Of a DNA stretch of 64,000 bases, positions 32,701-43,225 are shown piece after piece. The DNA comes from Caprella mutica (Eukaryota; Arthropoda; Malacostraca; Amphipoda; Caprellidae), in contig CANNZV010000326.1 in assembly GCA_947561585.1 (NCBI GenBank), positions 307,710 through 371,709 on the forward strand. The letters run 5' to 3'. Position numbers and translations under genes: made by a program. Below the pieces are notes generated by a model. The model made no database searches and was not told where the DNA came from. It worked only from the letters and a program-made list of their open reading frames with translations. Position 1 is the stretch's first letter. Each line of letters starts with the position of its first letter.

Positions 32701-35700
32701 TTGCACGTGCTTCTTGAGTGCTTAGAAAATATTTTGGTCAAATGTGCGCTGGTGGAAAATTTGAAGAGAGAGGCATCTTACAAAGAATTTATGAAGAGTC
32801 TTGTGAAAAATCTGATTCATTATGAGTACATTGATCGCAACTACTTCAGTCGAGATAAGATGGACCAGATGATGAAACTGATGGACGTTAGATGTTCCCC
32901 TGTAAAAAAACAATGCACTATTGCAGACAAAATAATTCACAAAGTTAGCAACGACTTGCCTACAGGTAAATAAAATTCACTGAGGTAATTCTAAATGCTC
33001 GACTTAAACTTGGTTAGTTTAACAATACAATAAATATGAATTATTGTGCAAGTCTTAAGTATTTCATGTGAAACTATTTCATTATTGTTTAGAATCTATT
33101 TCTATTTGCAGTTGCTAAATCTAAAAGATAATATTACAGTGAAACTCCTGAGTTATGAAGTTTCGGTTACTTCATAACTCAAAGCCAGTTCATATCTCGG
33201 GTGCACTAGATAGTTTTCTATTATTAGAATCTTAGAAAACTATGGTTATTGGGGGATAACTATGACTCAATTCTTTGGCAAGTATCATTTTCTATAATTT
33301 AAACATGGAAAACTCAAGTGCGTTTCATAACACAGGTCCCCTATTACTAAAGTGCTTCAGGATTCTGAACTAACCTATATATAGTTTTCCATGATAGGAA
33401 AGCTTTGGTTCTTTCAAAATTGATTACATTAATACGGGCTTCAATATATTTTTTTTCCTCAAAGAAAGTACTTCTGAAGACAGTGATGAACCTCTGAAAA
33501 TACTGGAAGATGAACAATTCAAACAATTATATGGAAACTCTTTTCAAAGTTTATCTCCCGCTGTTGAAGAGAAAGAATCTAAAATGAATTATTCGGTGAG
33601 AAATAAGCTTTGTTCAGCTAACATAGCTGATCACAGAAAGTCTAAATATAGAATTTTTTCTCCGCATTATAATTTAAAGTTAAATGAATCTCTCATTCAT
33701 GCATTAAACATCTAAGAAGCTAAAACCTCCCTTCGAAAATGTAAAACACTTCTATTTATTTACTTGTAACTTCAGCTAATATACATTTAAAATAATTTCT
33801 CTCCAATTGAAGAATGCTCTTGCAAACACATTAATGGACAGTATTCTTCTCGATATCCATAATGCTGGTGCTCTATCTGGAAAGGATGGAAATATGGATT
33901 TCATCGCACTATTGGAATACGAATGCCAGTAAGATAATTGAAATTATTTTAGTTTTGTAGTCTTGCATATAGTCGTTTGTGCTGATCAATGTTTGAACTC
34001 TGTATGAACCATTTATAACTTTTGTGAATTAGAAATTTCGTTAACTTTCAGAAGCGACAGGGAGGTTTTTGATGACTTTCTGGGCAAAATTTCGATGTAT
34101 TCGTCAGTGCCAAAGAAAACTGTTCTCGACTCATGGGTTCGCTTGGGCCAAAGCTTCATGAAGGCAAGCTGTGACACTACTTTCTTGGGAGTGATCAGTA
34201 AGCGAAATATTAGTATTCATTTGCGAGTTCTTTGCTTTGTTTTTTACTTAGTTACTTTACTGCATCCAATAGTTTCCTCCTAATGTTGGCAGATGATTTG
34301 GTTACTGTTGAGCAGGAGTATCTTTCCTGTCTGACTACTTTTTCAAAGTCTCTTGTATTCATTTTACCTCTGCGATCTGACTCGTGCTGGGTTTGATTAC
34401 TCTTATTCATAGTTATTCATATTTAAGTATAACTTAATTAATCACAGGAAAAGAAATAGTCACAGTAGTTTAATTTAAGGCAAACTAATACTATAGGTAT
34501 TTATTTAGTAAAATGTCGCGATAAATTGCAATTTGGTTCTGGAATATTTAATTGTATTAACACTACCTGCTTAATGCAGAATTTAACCTAAATCTGTCCT
34601 AAAGAAAGAATTTTTCCCAATCAAAAATAAAATTTTCCTTACTTGATACCGTTCCAGAGTCCTATAAAAATGGCATGAATTCGTGCATCTCTACCAAGTG
34701 GTTCGGCTTGGCAATGTGTGCCAGACTGGCTACATTGAATCACCTGGAACAGCAAAAGGAAAGATTTAAAAAATTGGGTTCTACTGGATATTTCACACGA
34801 AATGTATTCTTTCAGAATTTCAACTGTCCGTGAGTAATTATTCAGAACTATGATGCATTACTAATATTCAATTCATTTTCCTTTTTTTCTTAATTTTGTA
34901 TTCAAATTATTTGAAAAACATCAATTTAGAATTAATTATTGGGTAGCTATGGGAATCTAACAGACCTGTTCATGTCTTAGCGCTCTCGGGATCTAAGTTG
35001 AAAGGCTCTAACGGCCGAGTCACTCTAGCCATTAAGCGAGCTTGGGGTTACTGCCCGCGATCCTGACTTGAATAGTTTCCTAACCTACTTTGTGTTGCAG
35101 ATCACTATTTTGTTAATAATTAAAAGAATATTAATCGTACAGTAGCAGGCGCGTATACAAGGGGGGGGCATTTGGGGCAGATGCCCCCCCCTTGAGGTCT
35201 GAACTTTTTAAAAATAAATCTACGGATTAATCCTCAAAATTAAAGAAATGTAAATTATTTGATTATTTTTAATTGCTTTCAACATGCTTGAACTCAGTAT
35301 TCTATCAAAATCGTCCTTTTTAAATTGCAAAATGGGAGAAATGAAATTGCGTCAAGTCGTGTTATGTATAAGCCATTTTGTCCATAGAGAGTGGATTTAT
35401 ATCACCCTATTAATATTAGCTTTGCTCTTCAATATAAAAATGTTTTTTTGGATTTGAGAAGAAATTCATCGTCCTGAACTCTGTAGTTTGCCAAAACACC
35501 TTCTTCTTCAACAGTACGCTGAAAATTCATGTTTTCCCAAGATTAATGGAACGGTGGCTAAATCTTACCACTTGAAAAAGTTCATAAGAGTTCATTCAAT
35601 GAAACTGGATCTATTCACAAGAAATTGAAAAAGCAAATGAAAACAAAACCAAAAAAACCACAAACTGCGATTCAGGAGGTGAAGAGTTTCTTTGAAGAAA

Positions 35701-38700
35701 ACACTATAGTTTTTCTCTCAGAAAAGCTATTCAGCAGATTTCATTCATATTAAAACCACGTGGTGGAGGATCGTCATACATTCATTTAGTTTCCGTTTTT
35801 ATCATTGAACTTCAGTTCAACCATTAGCGAAAACCACATAAATAGCGGTTTTGTGAGTGGATTATGCAGCAACCATCCAACACTGCCAATTAAATCGTTT
35901 GGACAGACGAGAAGTTAATTTCCCTCCATCAAAAACACATCGGAAAAATACGAAAGAAAATTCTCGAAAAATCTGGAACATAAATGATAGGTATGATGCT
36001 AAGGTAATGATCTTCGTTGCAATTATTATTGGAATGGTTCCAATTGTTCAAGCATTCCTTAACGAATATGGCAACTTTTTACCAGTTAATGGTTTTCAAA
36101 ACTCCGATTGCTCCAGCACATTATTTGGCCAAGCCTGCAACTTCTTCACTGTGGTGGATGCAAGACCACATTGCACAAATGCAGCTCTAAAATTTAAGGT
36201 CGAGTGATTAGCAGAAGTACGGAAATAATATTCCTGGTCAGCACACAGTCCAGATCTCAACTCTTTGGACTTTCACATATGGCATACTCGAGTTTATAAA
36301 AAAAACAGATCCCAATGAGTCTCTTATACAATGTTTTCAAATCTCCGCTCAAAAATATAACAATAAGACTCTCAAGAAAGTATGCAAGAATGTTCTGAAG
36401 CGTGCATCGTCTGTCTTCACATCGAAGGGGGTCATTTTCAACAACTTTCGTAGGACCTCAGGAGATGTGCCTCATATGATATAAGACAATGAATGTTTAA
36501 TAATAATACAAATCATTTCTTTTCCTTCAAAGTGATGCATCTATAATGGTATTTGACATATTTTTAAGTGCTTCTAATTCGCAAATAAAAAAGTACGTTA
36601 TCTGATGAAACACAGAGTAGCAGTATGGTTTTGATTATTTTTGTTGCATCCAATGATTGAATATTGTGACTAAATTAATAACTATCAGCCTATTAGGTTT
36701 GATATACAGCTTATGGACTATACATTACATCCACTGACACACTGTTCCACCAGAAACGACATTTTTAAATTTCGAATTAGAAGCACTTCTATTGCATCAA
36801 TTGCCATCATCGATGCACCACGATGATGGAAAAGTAAGTATTATTATTAAACATTTATTGTCCTATATATATGTGGCTATATCATATGAACCACATCTCC
36901 TGTGGCCCTACAGAAGTTGTTGAAAATGACCTCCTCCAGCCTGAAGACAGAACGAAGCAAACTTCGAAACATTCTTCCAAATTTCTGACGGGTCTCCTGG
37001 TTATACCTTTCAGCGAAACTTTAAACACTTTGTATAAGAGACACAATGAAAATTCAAAGGGTTGAGATATTGATTGTTTACTGGCCAGGAATTTTCCGTT
37101 CTTCTGCTAATGAATCGACCTCTAACATTTTAAATGAGGAATTCTAGAACTGCATTTGTTCAATGTGTTGGAGCGCCGTCTTGCATCCACCAAAGTGAAG
37201 AACGAGAGGCAGAATGGTGCAGTATGGGCCGAATAAGGGGTGCTAGTTTGGTATGCGATCTGTGAGGTTAATGTGATCTGATAATGCATTAATATTTTTA
37301 TTTTAATAATTATGATAATTTTTCTTTTTAAGTATCTGTGATACAAAAACAAACAATATAGACGAGATGGCATTATCACAATGCATTAAAAGTAAAAAAA
37401 TATATATATTAATTGCTTATTTTTACTTTATAGTCAAATAAGTTTGATAGGATGTAGTTTATATAATCATTTTTTCTTGAAGTATTTCCATAATAAGGCT
37501 TTGTATATGTAAATGGTATATAATTATTTAAGGTAATAAAATACATATTAGGTATATCGTATACATGTCTGTATCTTTTATATTTGCTAATAAATTCTAA
37601 CTAGATCGCATGCCAAACCAGTAAATGATGATCAGATCGCATAGCAAACTAGTACCAAATAATGTACTGTAGCAATCTGAGATACGAAACACCATTAAAG
37701 GTCCTCTCCAAGCAAATATTTTTATTGCCTTATTCAACGAGGCTAATGTTTCTTATCATTTTGCTGCAAACTGCATCGAATTTGGTAGCATATTTTTAAT
37801 TAAATATGCTTTTAAAGATTTTTTAAATCAAAACTCTACAAAACCTATTTTACTTCCGACTTACTAATGTAAGAAAATTTCAGCCTGAAGAAAAAGAATA
37901 TACACCATTTGTTTTGATTGTCAACTAGGAATTAGGTTTTATAAATCCATTTAATATTCGTGTAAAGGTATAAAATTGAATGAACTTATAAAAGAAACAT
38001 TTATATACTTTAGGAAACAATTAATATCTAAAATAAAGGCCAAAAACGCATGGTTTGCTTATAAAATTCAAATTTGTGATCAAATCAAAGAGTGTACAAT
38101 CTTCTACAATTGTTACTCACAGAGTATCAAAAAACTTCAAAAACAGATTATAAAATATATACTGAACCGAATTGTATTCGGTTTGCAGAATAATGATCCT
38201 AGACCTTAGTTCTATAATATCATGTTATAAACTCATTTTTCCCCGGAGCCTGGAGAGGACCTTTAACCGATGACAAGTTGCCATCATCATCAAGGAATGC
38301 ATGAAAAATTATATCCATTCAAAATGATTCAATTATTAATGACAACAAAGATATTACCTTAGCATCATACCTTGGCTAACTTTTGGCGAGGCCATAAATA
38401 AAATTAAGTAAGGCATGATCATACCTATCATTTATTCCGTTGATATTTCAGGGATTTTCATAAGTGTACCTGACGATCCTCCACAACGGAGTTATGGTTG
38501 CTGAAATCTAATACCTGACCAGAATACCAGAAACTCTTCACCTCCTGAATCATTGTTTCTGTTCTTTTTGATTTTGTTATCATTTGCTTTTCTTGTGATT
38601 AGAACCAGTTTCATTGAATAGACCACGAACTCTTGTGAACTTTTTCAAGTGGTAAGATTTAGCCGCCCTTGTCATGGAGTGAAGCATGAATTTTCGACAT

Positions 38701-41567
38701 ACTGTTGAAGAAGAAGGTGTTTTGGCAAACCACAGAGAACAGGACGTTGCATTTCTTCTCAAATTCAAAAACATTTTTAAGGTTTAAGAAAAATGCTAAT
38801 ATTAATAGGATAAAGTCTATTCTTTAAACTTTATGAACATGACGTCCTCCCATTTCGCAATTTAAAAAATGACGCTTCTGACGGAACACAGTGTAAGCAT
38901 GTTCAAAGCAATTAAAATAATCAAATAAATGACCAGTCTGAGGAATTATCCGTAGATTTTTTCAGAAACATTAATTTTTTGAAAAATGCCCCCCCCCCTT
39001 GACCGAATCCTAGATACGCCCCTGTACAGTAGTGAAACTTGGCTCACTGGAAGATTGCTTTTAGGTTAGTGAGAATTTAGAAATTTAGAAACTTGAAAAT
39101 GCTTCTGTATTTTTAAAGGATTTTAAAGGAGGGGTGCGTCTAATTTTCATATCAAATATTTTAACATAATATCATAAATAAACATTGATTAGTAACTGAT
39201 GTGAAATGTTTCATCTCAAATCACTATATTTTCAGAGAAAATTGAGCTTTTATTAGTCAACATAAGTTTATGCGATCATATCTTAGATGGCGCTGCTTAT
39301 ATTATTTCCAGAACATTCCAGAACAATCTTCACGAACGTTAATAGAATGTCTGTTTATCTTCGGAAATAAGCTATAAAAAGTTTAATTTTTGATTTATAT
39401 ACTATATACTAACAAATAAAGCATTTTCAGAGAGATATTTAATAATACTACACGCAGATATACGAAAGTTTTTTGCACAAAGTTTGTGGTAAAACAACAA
39501 GATGAAGGTAATACAACAATGACTCGTGCAAAGCTTGTGCTATTTGTCACTAGATGGCACTTTTTCAAAATAAATAAAAATTTCATTTCTTTAATAAGTG
39601 TTATTTAGATGAAAAGAGTATATAATCATACATAATTAAATATGCTGATTTATTAAAACACATATTAACAAATGTTTCGCCAGTTCTTTGGCTAAATTTT
39701 GAAGAGAACTCCCTTCTGCAAGATGTGCTATTTTTCCCCTCATGGCAGTAGTAAGTCATCCATTTGTTGACATTTTCACAGAGCTGCAATCAGGCGATTG
39801 ACAGTTAAAATAACTTAAAATACAAAAACCTTCATAACTCTCTAAATTTCTCATGGATTCAAATGATATTTCAGAAAGATACAAACCTAAAAGCAATCTT
39901 CCAGTGAGCCAAGTTTCACTACAGTATACGATCAATATTATTTTAATTATTAACAAAATAGTGATCTGCAATAAAGCGAAAGACACAGTGTATATATAAT
40001 TTTGGTTCTAGGTATATTCCACACTGGTATATTCCACCCTGGTATATTCCACTCTGGTATATTCCACTCTGGTATATTCCACTCTGGTATATTCCACCCT
40101 GGTATATTACACCCTGGTATATTACACCCTGGTAAATTCCACCCTGGTAAATTCCACCCTGGTAAATTCCACCCTGGTAAATTCCACCCTGGTAAATTCC
40201 ACCCTGGTAAATTCCACCCTGGTAAATTCCACCCTGGTAAATTCCACCCTGGTAAATTCCACCCTGGTAAATTCCACCCTGGTAAATTCCACCCTGGTAA
40301 ATTCCACCCTGGTAAATTCCACCCCGGTATATTCCACCCCTGTGACAATGCTCATTTGGGTGACAATAAAAGTTCAAAGATTTTATTTTTAGATGGCCAT
40401 TTGTTAAATAATTCGTACCGATGAAAAGTTAACTCTGACGATATCCTGAGACAATTGAACAATATTTAGAGTTTGATCAAGTCAATTAAATTTTATTCTA
40501 ATAGAATTACAAATATTATTAATATGGTAGTTTATTTCAAAGTTTACGTATTGAACAAGTTAATAATAATTCATTTTTAACATGAAACTGCACATGTGCT
40601 CTCACAACAATGGTTGGATGAGGTGTGGAAGGGTCAACTGGCAGAGACAACCCATTCAATTTTTTCGCTCTTTACTAATAAGTTGCTGTTATGGATTCTA
40701 GGACAAAATTCCCCGTGTCAAAATCTCTCGATGTAAAAAAATCAATACCCTCCCACCCAGTCTTGAAACCCTGTACAATAATCCTCACCACCCTATCGAA
40801 TATCTCCTGGTCAAAAAAAAACGTAAAAAAAAAGACTTCGGTCAAAAACCACCACTCTTACAAGAAGTTAAAATACCAAATTCAAAATGAAAGAAATATA
40901 ACAATAAACACTATATGACATCATCTTACAACTAATATCGCTGTTGTGTTGGCGATAGGGAAGAAAATCATCTTGAGATTGAAAATCTAAATACCTCAAC
41001 TGATAAAGAGCGTTCAAACAACCTTTCTTTCTGCTGTTCTGTTACATGTGTAGTGAAAAATTTAAAGCTTGTGATTAGCCAGCAAAAGGTTTAATTTGAT
41101 ACAGTGAAAATGCAAGTTATCTAGTATTATATATAATATTAATAATTGACTTAATATTAATAACTAACAAAACTTAACCTATAAATTAAGTGGGGTGGAA
41201 TTTACCGGAGTGGAATTTACAGGAGTGGAATTTACAGGAGTGGAATTTACCGGAGTGGAATTTACCGGAGTGGAATTTACCGGAGTGGAATTTACCGGAG
41301 TGGAATTTGATTATACAATATGATTATTCAGATTTTTAAAATTTTATTATAATCTTTTCTTATTTGAGATCATTGTTTCAATATTTTCTGTTGCTGATGG
41401 TTTTCCTATTTTCACTGTACAGGTTTCCTACTCAACTGCTGGATTGTGCTGCAGATGTTCTGTCCTACTGCACAGACATTCCCCCGATTTCCAATTTTAA
41501 TCAACTGAAGAATCGGGTACTGAGAGAAATGGACTGCAGTCGGTCATCCTGCTACTCTGTTATATAA
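26723..41567 (+). CDS. Secreted cysteine-containing protein, DUF1397 / 27 kDa hemolymph protein-like
   Basis: Exons: 26723-26798, 26877-26965, 28505-28623, 28961-29056, 29199-29338, 29412-29523, 29897-30057, 30140-30276, 30451-30563, 31061-31212, 31703-31823, 32697-32965, 33465-33595, 33813-33928, 34052-34197, 34658-34829, 41423-41567. All phases agree; 764 codons. An alternative start at 26735 (CAAAATG) is equally good. Residues 5-20 (MFHLTLLWLICVCILG) form a signal peptide, and several N-x-S/T sites follow, so it is probably secreted and glycosylated. Helical segments carry paired cysteines about eight residues apart: MSCLNIVVETCED (exon 7), LECLENILVKCAL (exon 12) and LDCAADVLSYCTD (exon 17), each followed by a helix, often with a further Cys. 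This resembles DUF1397 proteins, which are about 230 residues; this one could hold about three units. The family link is by eye. Function is unknown. No transmembrane segment follows the signal. Confidence 0.7.
26970..27327. repeat. 22-bp minisatellite, first block, intron 2
   Basis: Variable units of the type GCCTCTGTGTCTTTCATTAA (plus two bases) begin just after the exon 2 splice donor. Early units (CTTTCACCT, CTTTCATTATCTACCT) are more diverged than later ones. The array is interrupted by the SINE-like insertion that follows. Confidence 0.9.
27328..27830 (+). mobile_element. Complete SINE-like element inserted in the minisatellite
   Basis: This 503-bp element starts GCCCCCAGGGGCTCTATCCT and ends CCCCTACTAAAATAAATAAA. 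It is flanked by the 14-bp direct repeat TGTCTTTTATTATT (27314-27327 and 27831-27844), though minisatellite sequence on both sides makes this mark ambiguous. Related copies lie at 8591, 9438, 12865, 14812, 16497, 41795 and 42352. The AT-rich tail with AAATA units and the dispersed, variably truncated copies suggest retroposition. No tRNA-like promoter is obvious, so it may be the 3' end of a LINE. Confidence 0.7.
27831..28370. repeat. 22-bp minisatellite, second block, intron 2
   Basis: About 24 units of GCCTCTGTGTCTTTTATTGT plus CT. From about 27970 onward the units are almost identical; the first few carry ATTATTTG instead of ATTGTCTG. As 22 is not a multiple of three, the array is open in all three + frames, giving apparent proteins of about 190 residues that are by-products. 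It lies 135 bp before exon 3. Confidence 0.95.
31389..31640. repeat. 32-bp minisatellite, about 8 copies, intron 10
   Basis: Units read GTGACTCTTTTCTCTGATAG followed by TACATCATCACA. They are nearly identical, with single-base changes in two copies (GTGTCTC, TTTGATAG). The array ends about 60 bp before the acceptor of exon 11. A matching half unit (ACTCTTTTCTTTGATAG) occurs singly at 28852-28868, in an earlier intron. Confidence 0.9.
31824..32696. other. Intron 11; no gene seen
   Basis: The minus-strand 127-codon open frame at 32020-32403 shows no domain, and I do not call it a gene. The stretch 32513-32600 shares 'gcagcgtattc', 'gcaaattggtaaattgc' and 'ggaacatgtatat' with 62990-63050, a dispersed repeat of unknown type. 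Confidence 0.4.
33130..33360. repeat. Dispersed repeat in intron 12, related to 22585-22811
   Basis: It begins ACAGTGAAACTCCTGAGTTA, a pogo-like start. Shared blocks with 22585-22811 include 'gttatgaagt', 'ctcaaagccagtt' and 'tatcattttctat'. Non-coding. Confidence 0.5.
34255..34385 (+). mobile_element. Decayed SINE-like fragment in intron 15
   Basis: The run 'tactgcatccaatagttt', 'gttactgttgagcaggag', 'tgactactttttcaaagtctcttgtatt' follows the order of the 3' half of the family at 27328-27830, with many mismatches. Confidence 0.4.
35857..36484 (+). pseudogene. Broken mariner/IS630-type transposase inside the fold-back element
   Basis: Fragments of a DDE transposase can be read across frames: NINDRYDAKVMIFVAIIIG near 35979 (family: ...VMVWAGI), then HSPDLNSLDFHIW near 36245 (family: SPDLNPLDF.IW), then a C-terminal stretch ending near 36484. 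Frame breaks lie between them. A reversed partial copy lies in the other arm, around 36870-37210. It is not functional. Its presence in an element with hAT-type ends means the palindrome captured or was built from a different transposon. Confidence 0.6.
37238..37656. mobile_element. MITE (GGTGCTAGTTTGGTATGCGATC ends) in the right arm of the fold-back element
   Basis: The left end GTGCTAGTTTGGTATGCGATC pairs with the right end GATCGCATAGCAAACTAGTAC. The interior is very AT-rich. It is one of two insertions that lengthen the right arm of the palindrome. Confidence 0.65.
37695..38266 (+). mobile_element. TTAA-flanked MITE, complete copy
   Basis: TTAA at 37695-37698 and 38263-38266 flanks a 564-bp element. 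It begins AGGTCCTCTCCAAGCAAATA and ends CCGGAGCCTGGAGAGGACCT. It is the best-preserved member of the family seen at 1-193 and 1354-1957. It lies inside the hAT-like element, which lies inside another MITE, so it is among the youngest insertions here. Confidence 0.85.
40010..40336 (+). repeat. 15-bp minisatellite (GGTAAATTCCACCCT), about 21 copies
   Basis: The first units read GGTATATTCCACTCT and the later ones GGTAAATTCCACCCT, with the latter almost perfectly uniform. Because 15 is a multiple of three, open frames run on both strands (39943-40424); these are by-products. An inverted array of the same motif lies at 41190-41308. Confidence 0.95.
41190..41308 (-). repeat. 15-bp minisatellite, inverted array, about 8 copies
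   Basis: Units read GGAGTGGAATTTACC, the reverse complement of GGTAAATTCCACTCC, so the array faces the one at 40010-40336 across about 850 bp. Together they look like the ends of one fold-back element. The array stops about 115 bp before the last exon of the secreted-protein gene. Confidence 0.9.
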
Positions 41568-41631
41568 CTTTAGGTACCTGCAATTGTATTTCAGTTACAT
41601 AGGTTCATTGTTTTTGATATTAAAATGAGAA

Positions 41632-41661
41632 AATAAATTCTAGCACAAATGTTCAAATAAA
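41632..41661 (+). terminator. Polyadenylation signals of the secreted-protein gene
   Basis: Two AATAAA hexamers (41632-41637 and 41656-41661) lie 65-94 bp after the stop codon. Cleavage is expected 10-30 bp after one of them. Confidence 0.6.
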
Positions 41662-41794
41662 GATTTATTTTTATTTCTTAGTATCACTGTCATTTCATTA
41701 AAGTGAACGCATTTATAATTTTTTTAGCGATTTTAGGTCGTCGGTTGCTGCTATAAGATATTTTAACTGGGAGATTTTATATAATTGATAAGAG

Positions 41795-41960
41795 CCGACT
41801 AATAAGGTTCATTTACTATCACCACTTCATTTTCCTCTTCAATCCATGAGTAGACAACGTGGCTAGTCTAAATTCAATCCATTATAACTTATAAGGTACA
41901 TTGCTATAATCTCCTAGTAGCTTTATGCATCCATGAGTTTTTCATCGTATTACGGTATGC
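41795..41960 (+). mobile_element. Decayed SINE-like fragment
   Basis: It contains 'aaggttcatttactatcaccacttcattttcctcttcaatccatgagt' and later 'tagctttatgcatccatga', which match the middle of the family at 27328-27830. Confidence 0.5.
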
Positions 41961-41964
41961 AACT

Positions 41965-42235
41965 TTTGGTCATACTCAGAAAAATTCTGATGCACCCATA
42001 TGTTTCGAGTTCACCCAAACTATAGTTGCATCAAACTATATTTTGGATGCACTAAAGTGCATCAATTCGATGCACTTTAGTGTCTTAATTTATAATTTTG
42101 TCAAAATGATGAGAAAAAATTGAGGAAAGAATAATATCCTTGTCATTTAAGACACTAAAGTGCATTGAACGTGCAAATCGCTTTAGAGACGAAGCCATAG
42201 GGTGAGCTCGAAACACCTAGGTGCATCAGTTGGAG
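41965..42235. mobile_element. Small inverted-repeat element (CACTTTAGTGTC stems)
   Basis: GATGCACTTTAGTGTCTTAA near 42080 pairs with TTAAGACACTAAAGTGCATT near 42147, and 'cgagttcacc'/'gtgagctcg' blocks pair further out. It is probably a hairpin-forming MITE; the ends are approximate. Confidence 0.5.
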
Positions 42236-42351
42236 TTGTTTATTTTTGTCATTGCATGATATCTTTTTCTAGTTTGACTGCTTTTTCAAAGAACCTTTTA
42301 TATATTTTCCTGAAATGACTTGCACGTTAAAGCTCTACTTAGTCAGAGATA

Positions 42352-43225
42352 TCCCCCATGAGTTCTATCCTGAAGTTATCGGTTGTGAATGGAAGATAAA
42401 ATGTGTGGCGTTCCTTGGACCTTGTACTGTTGTAATTTGGATAATGAGTTTTCCTCATTTTTGCCGTCTATATCATTCTTTTTAACGCTACTTGCAGTTT
42501 TTAGAGAATAACGCTAGGGTTATGCTCTGCAGCTACGAGGTCTTAGATATTGTGTTAAACCGTGTTTAAACTGTCAGTCACAACCTAGGGAATACGCGTG
42601 GTGATCACTGAGAATTCGACAGTGTCACCACGAAAGTGTTCACACTGTACTGCAGTACGTCAGTGTGGTTAATAGTGGCTGTGCTCTCAATTTCTGATTA
42701 GCTGAGAGAAAGTCTATGCCAAATGACTCGCTATAGAAAAGAAAGAGAAGGTTGCTGCGCAGCTCCGCACACCTCCTTTTCCTATTACTAACAGCAAACT
42801 GATGAAATTGAAGACTGAAGAGTGAAAAGTGCCACTCACCGAAAGTGTGGTCATTCGAACGAACACTGTCCGTTTTTCAATTTCAGTGTGAAAACAGCGT
42901 TTCATGGTGAAATTGGACACTTTGTGGTTATTCCCTAGGGAAATACCTAGGTGACAACTGACAATGTAAACACGGCTTTAGGAAGGCTATCACCTCTTCA
43001 TTTTCCAATTCCATCCGTGAGTGCATTCAACGGTACTTGTGACCCTTTTCAACACATAAGTGAATGCATTCACGGAGTAGCTTTTCTGCATGCATGAGCA
43101 TTGTCACAGATACTGGTAGATGACTTTGTTGGTGGAGCCACTTTCCTTTCTCACTCCAGTCCCTTGTATTTGATTTCCTTTTGTATTTGGTTCCGAAGCA
43201 GACTTTAAACTCCTACTAAAATAAA
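42352..43225 (+). mobile_element. SINE-like element split by a MITE
   Basis: The 5' part (CCCCATGAGTTCTATCCTGAAG onward) runs to about 42556 and resumes after 42980 with 'aaggctatcacctcttcattttcc', ending GACTTTAAACTCCTACTAAAATAAAT. The order equals that of the complete copy at 27328-27830. The interruption is the inverted-repeat element at 42557-42979. Confidence 0.7.
42557..42979. mobile_element. MITE inserted in the SINE-like copy (CCGTGTTTA ends)
   Basis: The left end AACCGTGTTTAAACTGTCAG pairs with the right end, which reads inward AAAGCCGTGTTTACATTGTC. Second blocks 'cctagggaata' and 'tattccctaggg' also pair. A 3-bp TTA/TAA at the flanks would fit a PIF/Harbinger-type element (inference). 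Confidence 0.65.

Larger units (their letters stand above)
35146..39024. mobile_element. hAT-like fold-back element with exact 8-bp target duplication
   Basis: It is flanked by TACAGTAG at 35138-35145 and 39025-39032. The ends are CAGGCGCGTATACAAGG and (inward) CAGGGGCGTATCTAGG, each followed by a run of G. An 8-bp duplication with CAG...CTG ends is the hAT hallmark. The element is a long imperfect palindrome: 35490-35640 pairs with 38590-38740, and 36400-36600 with 36760-36960. The right arm is longer because two other elements landed in it. No hAT transposase is visible. Confidence 0.75.
35138..39926. mobile_element. Host MITE (TA-flanked, CAGTAGTGAAACTTGG ends), split by a hAT-like insertion
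   Basis: The right end at 39885-39924 read inward is CTGTAGTGAAACTTGGCTCA; the left end is CAGTAG (35140-35145), interrupted, then TGAAACTTGGCTCACTGG from 39033. TA flanks at 35138-35139 and 39925-39926. Terminal repeats are about 45 bp and nearly identical, so the element was recent when it was split. Its own length without the insert is about 900 bp. It lies in intron 16 of the secreted-protein gene. Confidence 0.75.

Noticed and set aside
36871..37210. Open frame on the + strand at 36871-37065 as a gene
   Set aside because: It is the reversed copy of the transposase remains in the other arm of the palindrome.
39943..40424. Glycine/tryptophan-rich or FHPGK-type open frames on both strands
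   Set aside because: All come from the 15-bp minisatellite; a 15-bp period keeps any stop-free frame open.
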